From: Branchiostoma lanceolatum
Taxonomy: Eukaryota; Chordata; Leptocardii; Amphioxiformes; Branchiostomatidae
Assembly: GCF_035083965.1 (NCBI RefSeq)
Contig: NC_089726.1
Location: forward strand, 9,243,501 to 9,307,500
Length of the DNA stretch: 64,000 nt
Direction: 5' to 3'
Every line of letters starts with the position of its first letter. Within the stretch, counting starts at the first letter, position 1. Under the pieces are notes generated by a model, which saw only the letters and a program-made list of their open reading frames with translations, was not told the origin of the DNA and ran no database searches. Positions 57,201-64,000 of the stretch are shown here, one piece after another. The position numbers were made by a program, and so were the translations under genes.

Positions 57201-59696
57201 CCATATCATGAATTTTTTACATTCACCCATCTACAAGTTCATGCCTATGACGCATGTATCCTCTTACATTTCCTAACTCATACATCATGTGTGATAAACT
57301 TGATTAAAAAAATGCCAATAATACATTTTTCCCTACCTCAGACTGTCTATAGTTTGGCGCCGTTTCCCTTCCCTGGTCTGGACGAACTCCGAGAGAAATA
57401 CACGTACAACATCACCCCCTTCTCCCCGCTGGGTACCGACAAGGCCAAGAAGGCCATGAAGATGGCCACCAACAGTGACGAGGAGGTGGAACTGGACGAG
57501 GATGATTTAGCCATGGCTATTGGTTGCTTCGGTGGGATTTTCCCACCAGAAACATCGCCCAAGAAAAGGGGAGAAAAAGGTGACAATTCTTCTGGGTCTT
57601 AGATGGTGTCTTTAAAAAGAAGATCTATTCAAGAAAAACATGATTTTATGCGTAAAGATGTTTATGAAATTTAGCAGATTATTGATAACAAAAGTTCTAC
57701 TTGTAGATGAAGGAATCAGCAGAAATTATAATCTTTAAGCAGGTAATATAGGAGACTTGTCATTTTTCTTGGTCAACTACAGTTACGCAATATTGCAACA
57801 TCATTGTATGTGGACTCACTAGTCACTGCCTCTGTCCCACTACAAGCTCTTGGTGTTTGTTGCAGTGAAACAAACATAGAATAATTAAATCTTTAAGGTC
57901 TCTTTGTAAGTATGTTAACCCTGTCCCAGCAGACATCTAGTGTAAGCCGGACCATGCTTTGATGCCTTATAGAATGGCACCCATAGCAGGGAGATGGTTA
58001 AGCTTGACAATATGTATCTCTTCTTTACCAGAAGGTGAACAGAAGCCGGTGAGTGACATGCGAGAGGTGAGCCCGGGAGCGTACTCGAGCCGTACGGAGC
58101 ACATTGAGATGACCCGTACGGCCCTGATGGAGCGAATGTCTACTGACATCACCGCACTCAAGAAACAGTACATGCGTATCCGCCAAAAGCAACAGAGAAC
58201 ACACCTCATCTATCCAAAACAGGGTGAGTTAGTAACATAGGCGTGTGGATGCATGTACCTGTCATTGTTACTTCTGTAATGATGCCCCCTAGCAGACAAA
58301 CACAGCAGTGCAATTCACTTTCTAGTACTGTGCTTGAAATGCCACCTAGCAGATGAACAGCACCTTGCATCTCGGTAGTTCTTGTGATTTTTAGAGGAAA
58401 TCTACTCCAAATGTACTACAGTCTGAAATCTAGATACAATGTACTATAATCTATCAAATTTGGCAGGACATAACTACTTTGTTACTCCCGGTCAAAAGAC
58501 TATAGATATATTGTAGTTGCCCTTATCTTATAGTTGACAATAATGAGAAAGAATTGATAATAGAATGTGGAAGGTTGGTTGCTACATCTACCTAATCATT
58601 GTAACAATTTGTCTTTTACTTTCTAGGTAACGAAAACAAGAGTAAGAGCACCCATAAGTTCTCAGCCACCGCCAGAGACACGCCCATTGCCATGAACCAC
58701 CTGTACGTGGCCAGGAAGATCGCCAGCATCCAGGGGAAGACCAAGAGGATAAAGGGGCCCGAGATCCGCCCAACTCCCCAGAGAGGAAGACACCCGTCTG
58801 ACGGAAGGAGGGAGGGCGCCAGGAGGGAATCCGGGAACGAGGATTCTGATGGCGGCGTTGAGATCCAGATCCAGTGGACGGCCTCGGCGGGCATATCGCC
58901 GGAGACGGCAGAGCGGAGGAGCTCCGAGCACAGCGTGGAGTCCAGCGTGGGAAGCGAAGGGTCGGGAAACACGGGGTCCAAGGAGAGGGAATCGGTGGAC
59001 AGCAGGGAGGGGAGCGTGGTGTCGGACCGAACGGGTATGGAGGAGATCCGGGAGGAGGGGAAGGAGAGCGAGGTGTGCGACACCTCCGACAGCGAACCGG
59101 AACTGAAAACTGCCTCCGACCGAGAGGTGGAGAGAAATAACACCGTCCTCTCGCCAATCCAACCGTCTAGCGAGGACGAGACACATGACTTTATGGCCAG
59201 AGGGGTAGGCTCAACATGCGATAGCTCCAGTGAAAACGACAGCACCGTGCCAACAGAAACCTGGAAACCTTTGAACACCGGGGAACCCGACGTCAGCTCT
59301 GCTGATAACAGCAAGAAGAAACAGCGTCCTACTGACCTTGACCTTCAAACCATCAGTAACTTCTCATCCAAAGACCCCTCCCCCTCCAGCACGTCTTCCA
59401 ACGAGAACCAGAGGCCTTCCAGTCCGACCATTCCAGGAATCAAGTCGACGAAGGCACATCTGGACAGTGCAGGAATGAACGCAGGCAAGTTCAATCCCTT
59501 CCCGCGACCCAAACAGTTCAAGACAGCCAAGACAAAGAACGGCGTACAGTTGAGCTTGTACAAACAGACAGAGGAGAATCAGACTGTCACCTCGCCAACT
59601 AAGGGACCCTTTCCAGTGATCAAGCGGTCACATATCAACCAGTGTCTCCAGAGGCAGTATATGGCCAGTGCTTCCAAGAGCACCACCTACAGATAG
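30231..59696 (+). CDS. TBC1D30: TBC1D30 orthologue (Rab GTPase-activating protein), 12 exons, 995 residues
   Basis: Exons: 30231-30678, 32997-33161, 46597-46658, 50552-50617, 52912-53037, 54624-54800, 55148-55316, 55812-55980, 56657-56762, 57342-57579, 58032-58223, 58627-59696; all phases close. The human protein is a TBC-domain GAP reported to act on Rab8A and to limit primary cilium formation. Landmarks shared with human are a coiled-coil region (QKNCDILTAILQAVSEKRR), then the TBC domain (about 235-480) with FNERSNPDDD, the Gln-finger motif VGYCQGFN, NNLRALSVDMAVFRELL, GNYEPPLTNVF and FFEGSEILLR. YSLAPFPFP-LRE-KYTYNITPF, an acidic stretch and a second conserved block (MERMSTDITALKKQY) follow. 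Exon 1 has an acidic N-terminus with LIDGLLCELYDR and DSLDSDT, as in human. The last exon is Ser/Glu-rich and poorly conserved. Introns 2 and 3 are long and repeat-rich. Confidence 0.95.
30679..32996 (+). other. TBC1D30 intron 1
   Basis: This 2.3-kb intron has no recognisable coding sequence. It contains the second copy of the 75-bp MITE (31986-32061). Confidence 0.7.
31986..32061. mobile_element. 75-bp MITE, copy 2
   Basis: It begins TTAACCTTCTCCCTCTCC and ends TTTGCTAATGGTTAA, the same family as 13863 and 56787. Confidence 0.6.
33241..33314. repeat. GTTACTCAAGCAAC repeat, inverted pair
   Basis: GGTAACAGTTACTCAAGCAA at 33241 and its inverse (AGTTGCTTGAGTAGCTGTTA) at about 33293-33312 face each other. 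Single copies lie at 9951, 37893 and 45124. Confidence 0.7.
34763..35126 (-). mobile_element. MITE of 364 bp (CAGGGCTC ends), inverse orientation, 5-bp target duplication
   Basis: The ends CAGGGCTCAAAAT and ATTTTCAGTCCTG are imperfect inverted repeats flanked by GGTTT on both sides (34758-34762, 35127-35131). The interior is full of GGTGCACC motifs. It is the reverse of the copy at 44701-45070. Confidence 0.75.
37893..37977 (-). repeat. GTTACTCAAGCAAC dispersed repeat, minus orientation
   Basis: This 85-bp segment carries TGACGAAAGACAGAGGATGC and AGTTGCTTGAGTAGGTGTTA. It is the reverse of 45124-45201. Confidence 0.7.
39152..39304 (-). CDS. Possible 50-residue membrane microprotein, antisense in TBC1D30 intron 2
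   Basis: On the minus strand an ATG at 39304 opens 50 codons. The product begins MFWRGFLDLFHLYLFFADAV, continues with a hydrophobic VVPSAVFYYLRLYSTL segment, and ends in a charged tail (EWEETEKRG). Composition looks like a single-pass membrane protein or an exon of a larger one, and the stop codon overlaps a GTAAGA donor-like site. I recognise no family and found no partner exons, so chance is a real possibility. Confidence 0.2.
   Translation of the reverse strand: MFWRGFLDLFHLYLFFADAVVVPSAVFYYLRLYSTLTVEWEETEKRGATW
40619..40780. repeat. Large foldback (about 70-bp arms)
   Basis: The left arm contains TTGGCCAAATAGACAGATAA (from about 40635) and the right arm contains its exact inverse, TTATCTGTCTATTTGGCCAA. 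Pairing extends to GGGGTACAG/CTGTACTCCC near the loop. The right arm shares 25 bp with 17813. Confidence 0.8.
41861..42030. repeat. Dispersed repeat (TTCAGACCCTTGTAGT family), copy 1
   Basis: TTCAGACCCTTGTAGTGCAT, then GGCACATAGGGCAGCAGG and TACAGGGAGGGGTT, recur in diverged form at 47568-47675. Parts also lie near 12050 and 12545. Confidence 0.6.
43264..43330 (+). CDS. TBC1D30: Alternative first coding exon of TBC1D30 (MATVVSRTVPAQQKM...)
   Basis: ATG at 43264 opens 22 codons ending CCA G, followed by the donor GTAACG. The phase (one base carried over) equals that of exon 2, so it can join exon 3 at 46597 to give ...ATAPGIDTRMKFSIEP and an 813-residue protein lacking the N-terminal acidic and coiled-coil region. 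The flanking sequence is richer in CpG than the surrounding intron, which fits a promoter. The TBC domain would be complete. No transcript evidence is available, and a chance ATG plus donor cannot be excluded. Confidence 0.55.
43931..44040 (-). mobile_element. Probable 3' end of a non-LTR retrotransposon, reverse orientation
   Basis: AATGAATGAATAAAG followed by ACATTTATTGCACATTTTTG and GGGCTAAGTACAGGTCATAA looks like the microsatellite tail and 3' UTR of a CR1/L2-type element read backwards. There is no coding remnant. Confidence 0.4.
44701..45070 (+). mobile_element. MITE of 370 bp (CAGGGCTC ends), 5-bp target duplication
   Basis: Terminal inverted repeats CAGGGCTCGAAAT/ATTTCGAGCCCTG (13 bp, perfect) are flanked on both sides by TTTAG (44696-44700, 45071-45075). 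Internal GTGCACC motifs match the inverted copy at 34763. CAGGG termini suggest a hAT relative, but the duplication is 5 bp, not 8. Confidence 0.8.
45124..45201 (+). repeat. GTTACTCAAGCAAC dispersed repeat, plus orientation
   Basis: TGTTACTCAAGCAACTAGAT, then GTCAGATGTTTCGGACAGCA, ending CTTTCGTCGGTGACTGG. Its reverse is at 37893-37977. Confidence 0.7.
45655..45960 (+). mobile_element. Probable tRNA-derived SINE
   Basis: A degenerate B-box region (AAAGGTTCTGGATTAAAAT) is followed by CTTGGGAAAGGCACTTTGCA and TTTCCTCACTCCACTCAG, a body I associate with invertebrate tRNA-type SINEs. The tail is unclear. No target duplication was identified. Confidence 0.5.
47364..47451 (+). repeat. Perfect 44-bp tandem duplication
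   Basis: Two identical 44-bp units (47364-47407, 47408-47451) start AGCAAGCAGTCATGCAATGT. They contain ACATGCATGT and lie in TBC1D30 intron 3. Perfect identity implies recent origin. Confidence 0.9.
47568..47675. repeat. Dispersed repeat (TTCAGACCCTTGTAGT family), copy 2
   Basis: TTCAGACCCTTGTAGTTCCT, then GGCACATGAAATGTAGGACA, then a poly-T and ACATGGAGGGGTT, diverged from 41861-42030. Confidence 0.6.
50031..50470 (-). mobile_element. 5'-truncated non-LTR retrotransposon (CR1/Jockey-like), antisense to TBC1D30
   Basis: Read on the minus strand, a remnant of about 74 codons (50245-50468) has the usual C-terminal end of such polymerases: LPEYLNVF, YHNYPTRHS, GRRKFSHRGVGEWNKL and NAPNSVTFKRMLKQ. 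A 3' UTR and a tetranucleotide tail (TTTG on +, about 50031-50053) follow. It lacks the RT core and is dead. It ends 80 bp before TBC1D30 exon 4. Confidence 0.75.
50245..50468 (-). pseudogene. C-terminal remnant of a non-LTR reverse transcriptase
   Basis: The frame runs from about 50468 to the stop at 50245, with an in-frame stop just upstream. Only the last segment after the RT domain survives. See the enclosing element. Confidence 0.7.
51868..51884 (+). promoter_or_regulatory. RE1/NRSE-like 17-mer in TBC1D30 intron 4, site A
   Basis: TTCAGCACCAAGGACAG is identical to 22172-22188, with unrelated flanks. It matches the REST core motif at all fixed positions. Confidence 0.4.
52343..52359 (+). 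promoter_or_regulatory. RE1/NRSE-like 17-mer in TBC1D30 intron 4, site B
   Basis: TTCAGCACCAAGGACAA differs from the other two only at its last base. It is 475 bp downstream of site A. Confidence 0.35.
52557..52593 (+). pseudogene. Duplicated 5' fragment of TBC1D30 exon 5, copy 1
   Basis: After an intact TTGTTTCCAG acceptor, GTGTGGCTGCGTCTGCCTGA then TAAGCACAG copies the start of exon 5 (52912). It then diverges into CTACTCAATTTCCCTG sequence with no good donor. Confidence 0.8.
52739..52788 (+). pseudogene. Duplicated 5' fragment of TBC1D30 exon 5, copy 2
   Basis: After TTGTTTCCAG, about 48 bp of exon 5 (through CTGCAGCTGGAC) are kept with few changes, then the copy passes into CTACTCAATTTCG sequence. 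The spacing to the neighbouring copies is 182 and 173 bp, so the three form a tandem series that includes the upstream intron end. Confidence 0.85.
53040..53650. repeat. Three degenerate copies of a ~95-bp intronic repeat
   Basis: Segments with GAAGCT-T-GCCCATG-GAAAA-GTGGA and AATTGATTT-TG followed by AATGCTAAG lie near 53040-53115, 53425-53525 and 53545-53640. They arose by local duplication just downstream of exon 5. Confidence 0.55.
53697..54003. repeat. Minisatellite, four units of 76-77 bp
   Basis: Units begin TAGCCATAT or TAGTCACAT at 53697, 53773, 53850 and 53927. Each includes GGGTATTGAAAAC or a variant and CTGTAGTTTGGTGT. It lies in TBC1D30 intron 5. Confidence 0.85.
56787..56863. 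mobile_element. 75-bp MITE, copy 3
   Basis: It begins TTAACCTTCTCTCTGCTG and ends TGTGCTAAAGGCTAA, 25 bp downstream of TBC1D30 exon 9. Same family as 13863 and 31986. Confidence 0.65.
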
Positions 59697-61991
59697 TCGT
59701 GGTGTTCACGACTTTACCTGGTCTTGTATATTTGAGCTGTACACAGCATTGAGTGGTGGCCATTTGGTGCAAACCTTTTCAAATATATTGAAGACAAGCT
59801 TGCTTTTTCGTTTATATGACAGTAATCAGGACCACTATAGATAAATTAGATAAATGAGATGAAATAGTGTAGTAGTGATGCTGAAGAATGTAATAATCAT
59901 CTCCTGTCTTTTCTCATGAATTTGTATTCTAAAATACTGGTAGTTCTGCAACACGAAACTGAAGTGACTGTATTGCTCATAATTCATGTAAACTCATAGT
60001 AATATTCTATTTGGATTTTTGGGCATTCTGTCAGATGTTTGTGGGGCACGAAAACAGGAAAAATGATGTTACATTTGAATTGATGATGTTTCAGAAATAT
60101 GTTGGTAGAAAGACTAAAAGACTAGGAAGAGAACACAGACACTGCACCTCAACATGATGTCAGAAATCACCTGGCTATCTTCCTTTCGTGTAAAACAATG
60201 CTTGGGGACTGGTGCAAAGTTATGAAACAGGAGTGCTAAATTAATCCACTGATGAGGGACAAGTGCTGTGTTTGTGCAGTACTTTGCTCTGGGGAAAGAA
60301 ATCTTTGGAGATACACGTGCCATGAAATACATTACTGTTGTATGTCATTGCCATTCTATATGTACATGTGCATATGTGGGGATGAACTTTTCCATGATTT
60401 TGTCAACTATAACAGTGCAAGTAATGATATTCAAGTCTCAACAGATAACTTTCTTTTGACACAATTGATGATTAGATTATTGCATGTTTCATTCTTTAGT
60501 AACGGGTAGATTTGATTCTGTTATCAATTCATTGATTTGATCAATGTCCATTTCATTTTGATAGAATTTCAACGTCTGGGTTAGTTTATACATTCTTCCT
60601 TTTTTTGTTTGAAGGTATTGAGGCAAAAGAAAATGTACTCACGTTCGCATTAAGGTTTAGGCTAATGAGGATTTGATACGTGATTGTTTTGCATAGTCAA
60701 GATGACCTTCAAGTGCAAATGAAGTTTCTATGAGGAGATACTGAAGGTTCTCTTCTGACGATTTATAAACTTTGAGAAGCTACCCGACAGAAAAAAAAGT
60801 AGTGAATTTGTGATACATGTAGAATGTGTGATGGTGGAACTACACAGTAGTTAGTATATGTTCATTGTGATAGGACAGTTTTATGCTTTGCGGCAGTGGA
60901 GCATCCTGTATAAACCTGTACATTTTGCTATTGTTAAGCAGATTTATGATGTACTGATGCAACAGATGTACATATTTCTTGTACATTCAGAGATATGCTA
61001 TTATGTATTCAGGTTGGCAACCAAAGAAAGATATATTTACGTCTAGAGTTACTTGAGGCTTAAGTTTAGAAATAGTGCATTGAAGACGATGATCGAGGTT
61101 GCAATGGGGTGGTGCAAAATGGTAATTCTTGCTTTTGGAATAGAAATTTGTAGATAATCATGACTTCTAGCTGCTGAACCAACAACGATTTTGAGGGCTC
61201 TGTTGTACATGTGCTAGCCTGCTGCAATCAGGAAAAAGGAAAAAAAATTCATGTTGAAGTGAGTTGAAATGGCAATAAAAGCTATATTCTGAGTTGCCTG
61301 CGGTTCTCGGTCATTATTCGGGCATGATATAATATCGTTTTGCAACACCAAAGGTAAATACCATTATTTTTTAAAACGTTGTCAAATATGATATTAGTAA
61401 CTCAGAGTCAGCCCAGGCTTTGCTAGCCAAAATTGTGCAATCTTGACGACGGCACAAAATCTACAGCTTATTGAATTCTTTAGAACGAAGTCAAGAAAGA
61501 CATTTGAAAATAAATCACTGGAGACACTTTGTAGAAGCAATCAACATTCAGTTGATATGAAAACGTGATATGCCATCCAGAGGGTCAAAGGCTTAAGGCG
61601 AGATTCAAACCATACAATCAACGCTTTGAACGTCCCTGTGACCAGCTTGGGGACAACTTCAACCGACATCTTGCGTACCTTTCAGGTCCATATCCAATCT
61701 TCATGAAATCGTGGTGGAGCTTAAATTCTTTTCGAAAAAAGCAGACACGCGTAAATCCAATAAGCAAAAGAAAATAAGAAGGAAAAAGCCCATATAAGTC
61801 ACCAGAAGCTGTTAAGACTGCTTAAAAACAAGCAAAGACAAGTGAAAGGGACCGATTACAAATGTTGGCATGGATGAAACTAAAGATAGGAGCAGTGGCC
61901 GCCTGTCTGATGTAATAGGCTTAGACTACTCTGTGCGCTAACTGTATTCCAGAGCAGTCAGTACCCTTCAACAGAACCACATGTAGTTGGC
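59697..61991 (+). other. TBC1D30 3' UTR and short intergenic region
   Basis: A long 3' UTR probably runs to the AATAAA at 61274. The remaining 700 bp to the next gene hold no recognisable coding sequence or TATA box. Confidence 0.55.
61274..61279 (+). other. Polyadenylation signal AATAAA for TBC1D30
   Basis: GGCAATAAAAGC lies about 1.6 kb past the stop and is the strongest hexamer noticed before the next gene. Confidence 0.55.
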
Positions 61992-63807
61992 ATGTTCATG
62001 TTCATGTCGTCCAGTACTACCGGAACCATGGCTGAAGACAACACCACTGACATCGCATCAAGGATCACCACGGGTGACTCTTTGAGTGACGGCATGACGC
62101 AAGTCAGTTCGGATCCTGTTCCTGGGAATCCTGCTCGTAGACTGGCCTGCTGTGATGGAGATCCATGCATCCAGCCTTGTGCTGTTAGATACTTGGAAGA
62201 TGATGGCGATGGTGGAAATTGCAACATGTCTACAGAAATTGATGCTGCAGCCTCGAATGGACAAACAGTAGTCGACGTAGCCCTTGGCACTGCCGATATA
62301 GTAGAACCACCCGCTTTTTCGTACATGTGCCAAGACCACGTAGTATTCATCGAGACAAGTTCGAAAGAGGCGCACCCACAAAACGCCATTGGCAAGCCAA
62401 CTGTTCATATCGAACCTCCATTTGAGTCAGCTGATGATGATGGTAACCATTTCACCAAGCTATTCGATGTTCAGTATCGGGCCGGAGATGTCAAAATACC
62501 TACAAAAAGCGGTGCTGCGTCAGAAGATGAACAAACAGACGGTGACTTCCATGATGTTGATACTGAACTGTGCGCTACTGTGAACAAGTCCATGGATGAC
62601 ATAACATCCATTGAGACAACTTCAGAAGAGACGCAAAGCAAGAAGTCATGTCAAGAAGCAGAAACGGCTACAAGCACCAACGATGATGTCTCGGCCCCAA
62701 TGGTAAGATGTGACTCCCAGAATGATGCTGACACTGCGTGCTTTTCTCGGAATGAGAGCGGCACGCATGACATTCTTCATCCACTGAATAAACTTCAACC
62801 AAACTCGACATGCACGGGTAACTCCCGGGACCCGAATCCGATGTACCCTACATCAACCATCATCCCGAATCCAACGGACAAAGCTCAACACAACCTAAAC
62901 TATAACTCACCGTACCCGCCAAATATCGAGAAGCCGAGTCCCGCGTACGGGCAAACCGTTCACCCTGAACTCCTGACACTTGAAAGCGAGGGCATCTTCC
63001 GCATCCAGCCATATGCTGTGAGATACGATGAGGAAGACGATGGTAGTAACAGTGACATATCAACGCGCGGTGCTGTCGCTGGGAACGGACAGACAATCGA
63101 CATCGTCCTTGGTGATGACGAAGATGCAAATATTGAACCCATTCAACCATATGCTGTTGCATTCATGTCTCATGACGACATGTCGTCTATCAAGACAAGT
63201 TCGGAAGAGACGCAAAGCAAAGAATCCTCTCAGAAAACGACTTCTGCTAACAGCAGTAACATTCCGACCAGTTTGTATCAGAACGACGCGTCAGTCTCTG
63301 GCGGAAAGGACACGTGTCACATTGATGGGCTTCGACGTTCTCCGAATACACTTCATCCAAATCCAAAGCAGAACGCCCTCATCCCTAATCCCATGTATGC
63401 AGCGAACGTTGGCCAGCAAGCAGCTTGCGGTAAGATATGTCTGCATTTAGCAACCTTTTTGTTTAAAGTATTTAACGTTAGCCCTATGGATTTGGATCTT
63501 TTGTGAATTTTTTTTCTGTAAATTTGAAAATCAGATATCCACTGTTTTCCCAAATCAAATTGTTTACCGAGCTGCAGCGCTCGTTAATGTATTTTTCTTG
63601 AGGTCTTGAAGTCAATCAGAGTCTGGACAGAGAGTCAGATTTTTTTCTTGCCTTCTCGACGCTTTGAGGTTGTTTTAATGTTTCCCCCCAGGAAGTAGAT
63701 GTCGCCGGGTGTGCCTTGCTGTAGCGACAGCTATTGCGCTTCTGGTATCATTGATCATCGGCGTAACTTTTCTCGCGATGTTCTTGAGCACACAGGGCAG
63801 TCGATTG
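61992..63807 (+). CDS. Lineage-specific type II membrane protein with IQPYAV and NPxY cytoplasmic motifs (partial, two exons seen)
   Basis: Exon 1 (61992-63429) encodes 479 residues plus one base; exon 2 (63692-63807) continues in phase, then a GTAAGC donor leads past the window. Three in-frame ATGs (61992, 61998, 62004) precede one in a perfect context (ACCATGG, 62028), which may be the true start. The long N-terminal part is acidic, Ser/Thr-rich and has no signal peptide. It holds IQPCAVRY (60-67), IQPYAVRY (338-345), IQPYAVAF (384-391), and DPNPMY and IPNPMY, each an NPxY motif (282-285, 466-469). Exon 2 gives RCRR followed by a membrane span (about residues 487-509), so the N-terminus should be cytoplasmic. 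I recall many lancelet gene models with such a tail joined to EGF, lectin or CUB ectodomains; the ectodomain here is outside. Confidence 0.7.
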
Positions 63808-64000
63808 GTAAGCTTCCGTCTTTCGTTCTTTTCCCCTGCCTTTGAAATGTTCCAGGAAACATGTGATACGAAAAGTTTCCTTGTAGCTTCAAACAACAAT
63901 CCAAATTTTGGCATTTTTCTTTGAGTGTTCGTCCACAATTTGAGTCGGTTTATCAAAGGGATCAAAACAATTCAACGATACGTTGATGAAGGTTAGACAT
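63808..64000 (+). other. Start of the next intron of the type II membrane protein gene
   Basis: Sequence after the GTAAGC donor shows no further acceptor and exon before the window ends. Confidence 0.6.

Noticed and set aside
58588-59314. Long minus-strand frames (up to 232 codons)
   Set aside because: They are complements of the Ser/Glu-rich last exon of TBC1D30.

Overview
The window is animal nuclear DNA: short exons with GT/AG introns, AATAAA signals, and many miniature transposons and non-LTR retrotransposon pieces. The combination points to a lancelet (Branchiostoma, amphioxus), though the species cannot be fixed from sequence alone. The evidence is an MSP130-like gene, a compact divergent and convergent gene order, and a type II membrane protein with the IQPYAV and NPMY cytoplasmic motifs that I recall from lancelet gene models.

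Layout. Positions 1-3050 hold the 3' part of an R2-type non-LTR retrotransposon with an open reverse transcriptase/endonuclease frame. Positions 3100-5460 are repeats built on an ATGCAAAT-containing palindrome, ending in a nine-unit satellite of about 120 bp. A single-coding-exon BTB-Kelch gene lies at 6877-8616 (+). A TMEM43/LUMA gene of 13 coding exons lies at 10049-17162 (-), head-to-head with an 11-exon MSP130-like gene (18042-22746, +). That gene is tail-to-tail with a 3-exon rolling-stone-like membrane protein gene (22935-24454, -), which is head-to-head with a 7-exon MIC19/MIC25 (CHCHD3/6) gene (25621-28995, +). From 30231 to 59696 (+) one long gene encodes a TBC1D30 orthologue in 12 exons, with a phase-compatible alternative first exon at 43264-43330. 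Its 2-13 kb introns carry most of the mobile DNA. From 61992 the first two exons of a lineage-specific type II membrane protein run off the right edge.

The genes form no operon or shared pathway. They act at the nuclear envelope (TMEM43), the mitochondrial inner membrane (MIC19), Rab8 and cilium control (TBC1D30), ubiquitin-ligase adaptors (Kelch), and the cell surface (MSP130, Rost-like and the last gene). I joined exons by hand from splice consensus, phase continuity and remembered family sequences. Every multi-exon model closes in frame, but no transcript evidence was available.

The best leads for follow-up are: three copies of a REST/RE1-like 17-mer with unrelated flanks; tandem copies of the 5' half of a TBC-domain exon that keep their splice acceptors; the alternative TBC1D30 promoter; the octamer-palindrome satellite; a foldback element with tRNA-like arms; and the duplicated IQPYAV/NPxY cytoplasmic module of the last gene.
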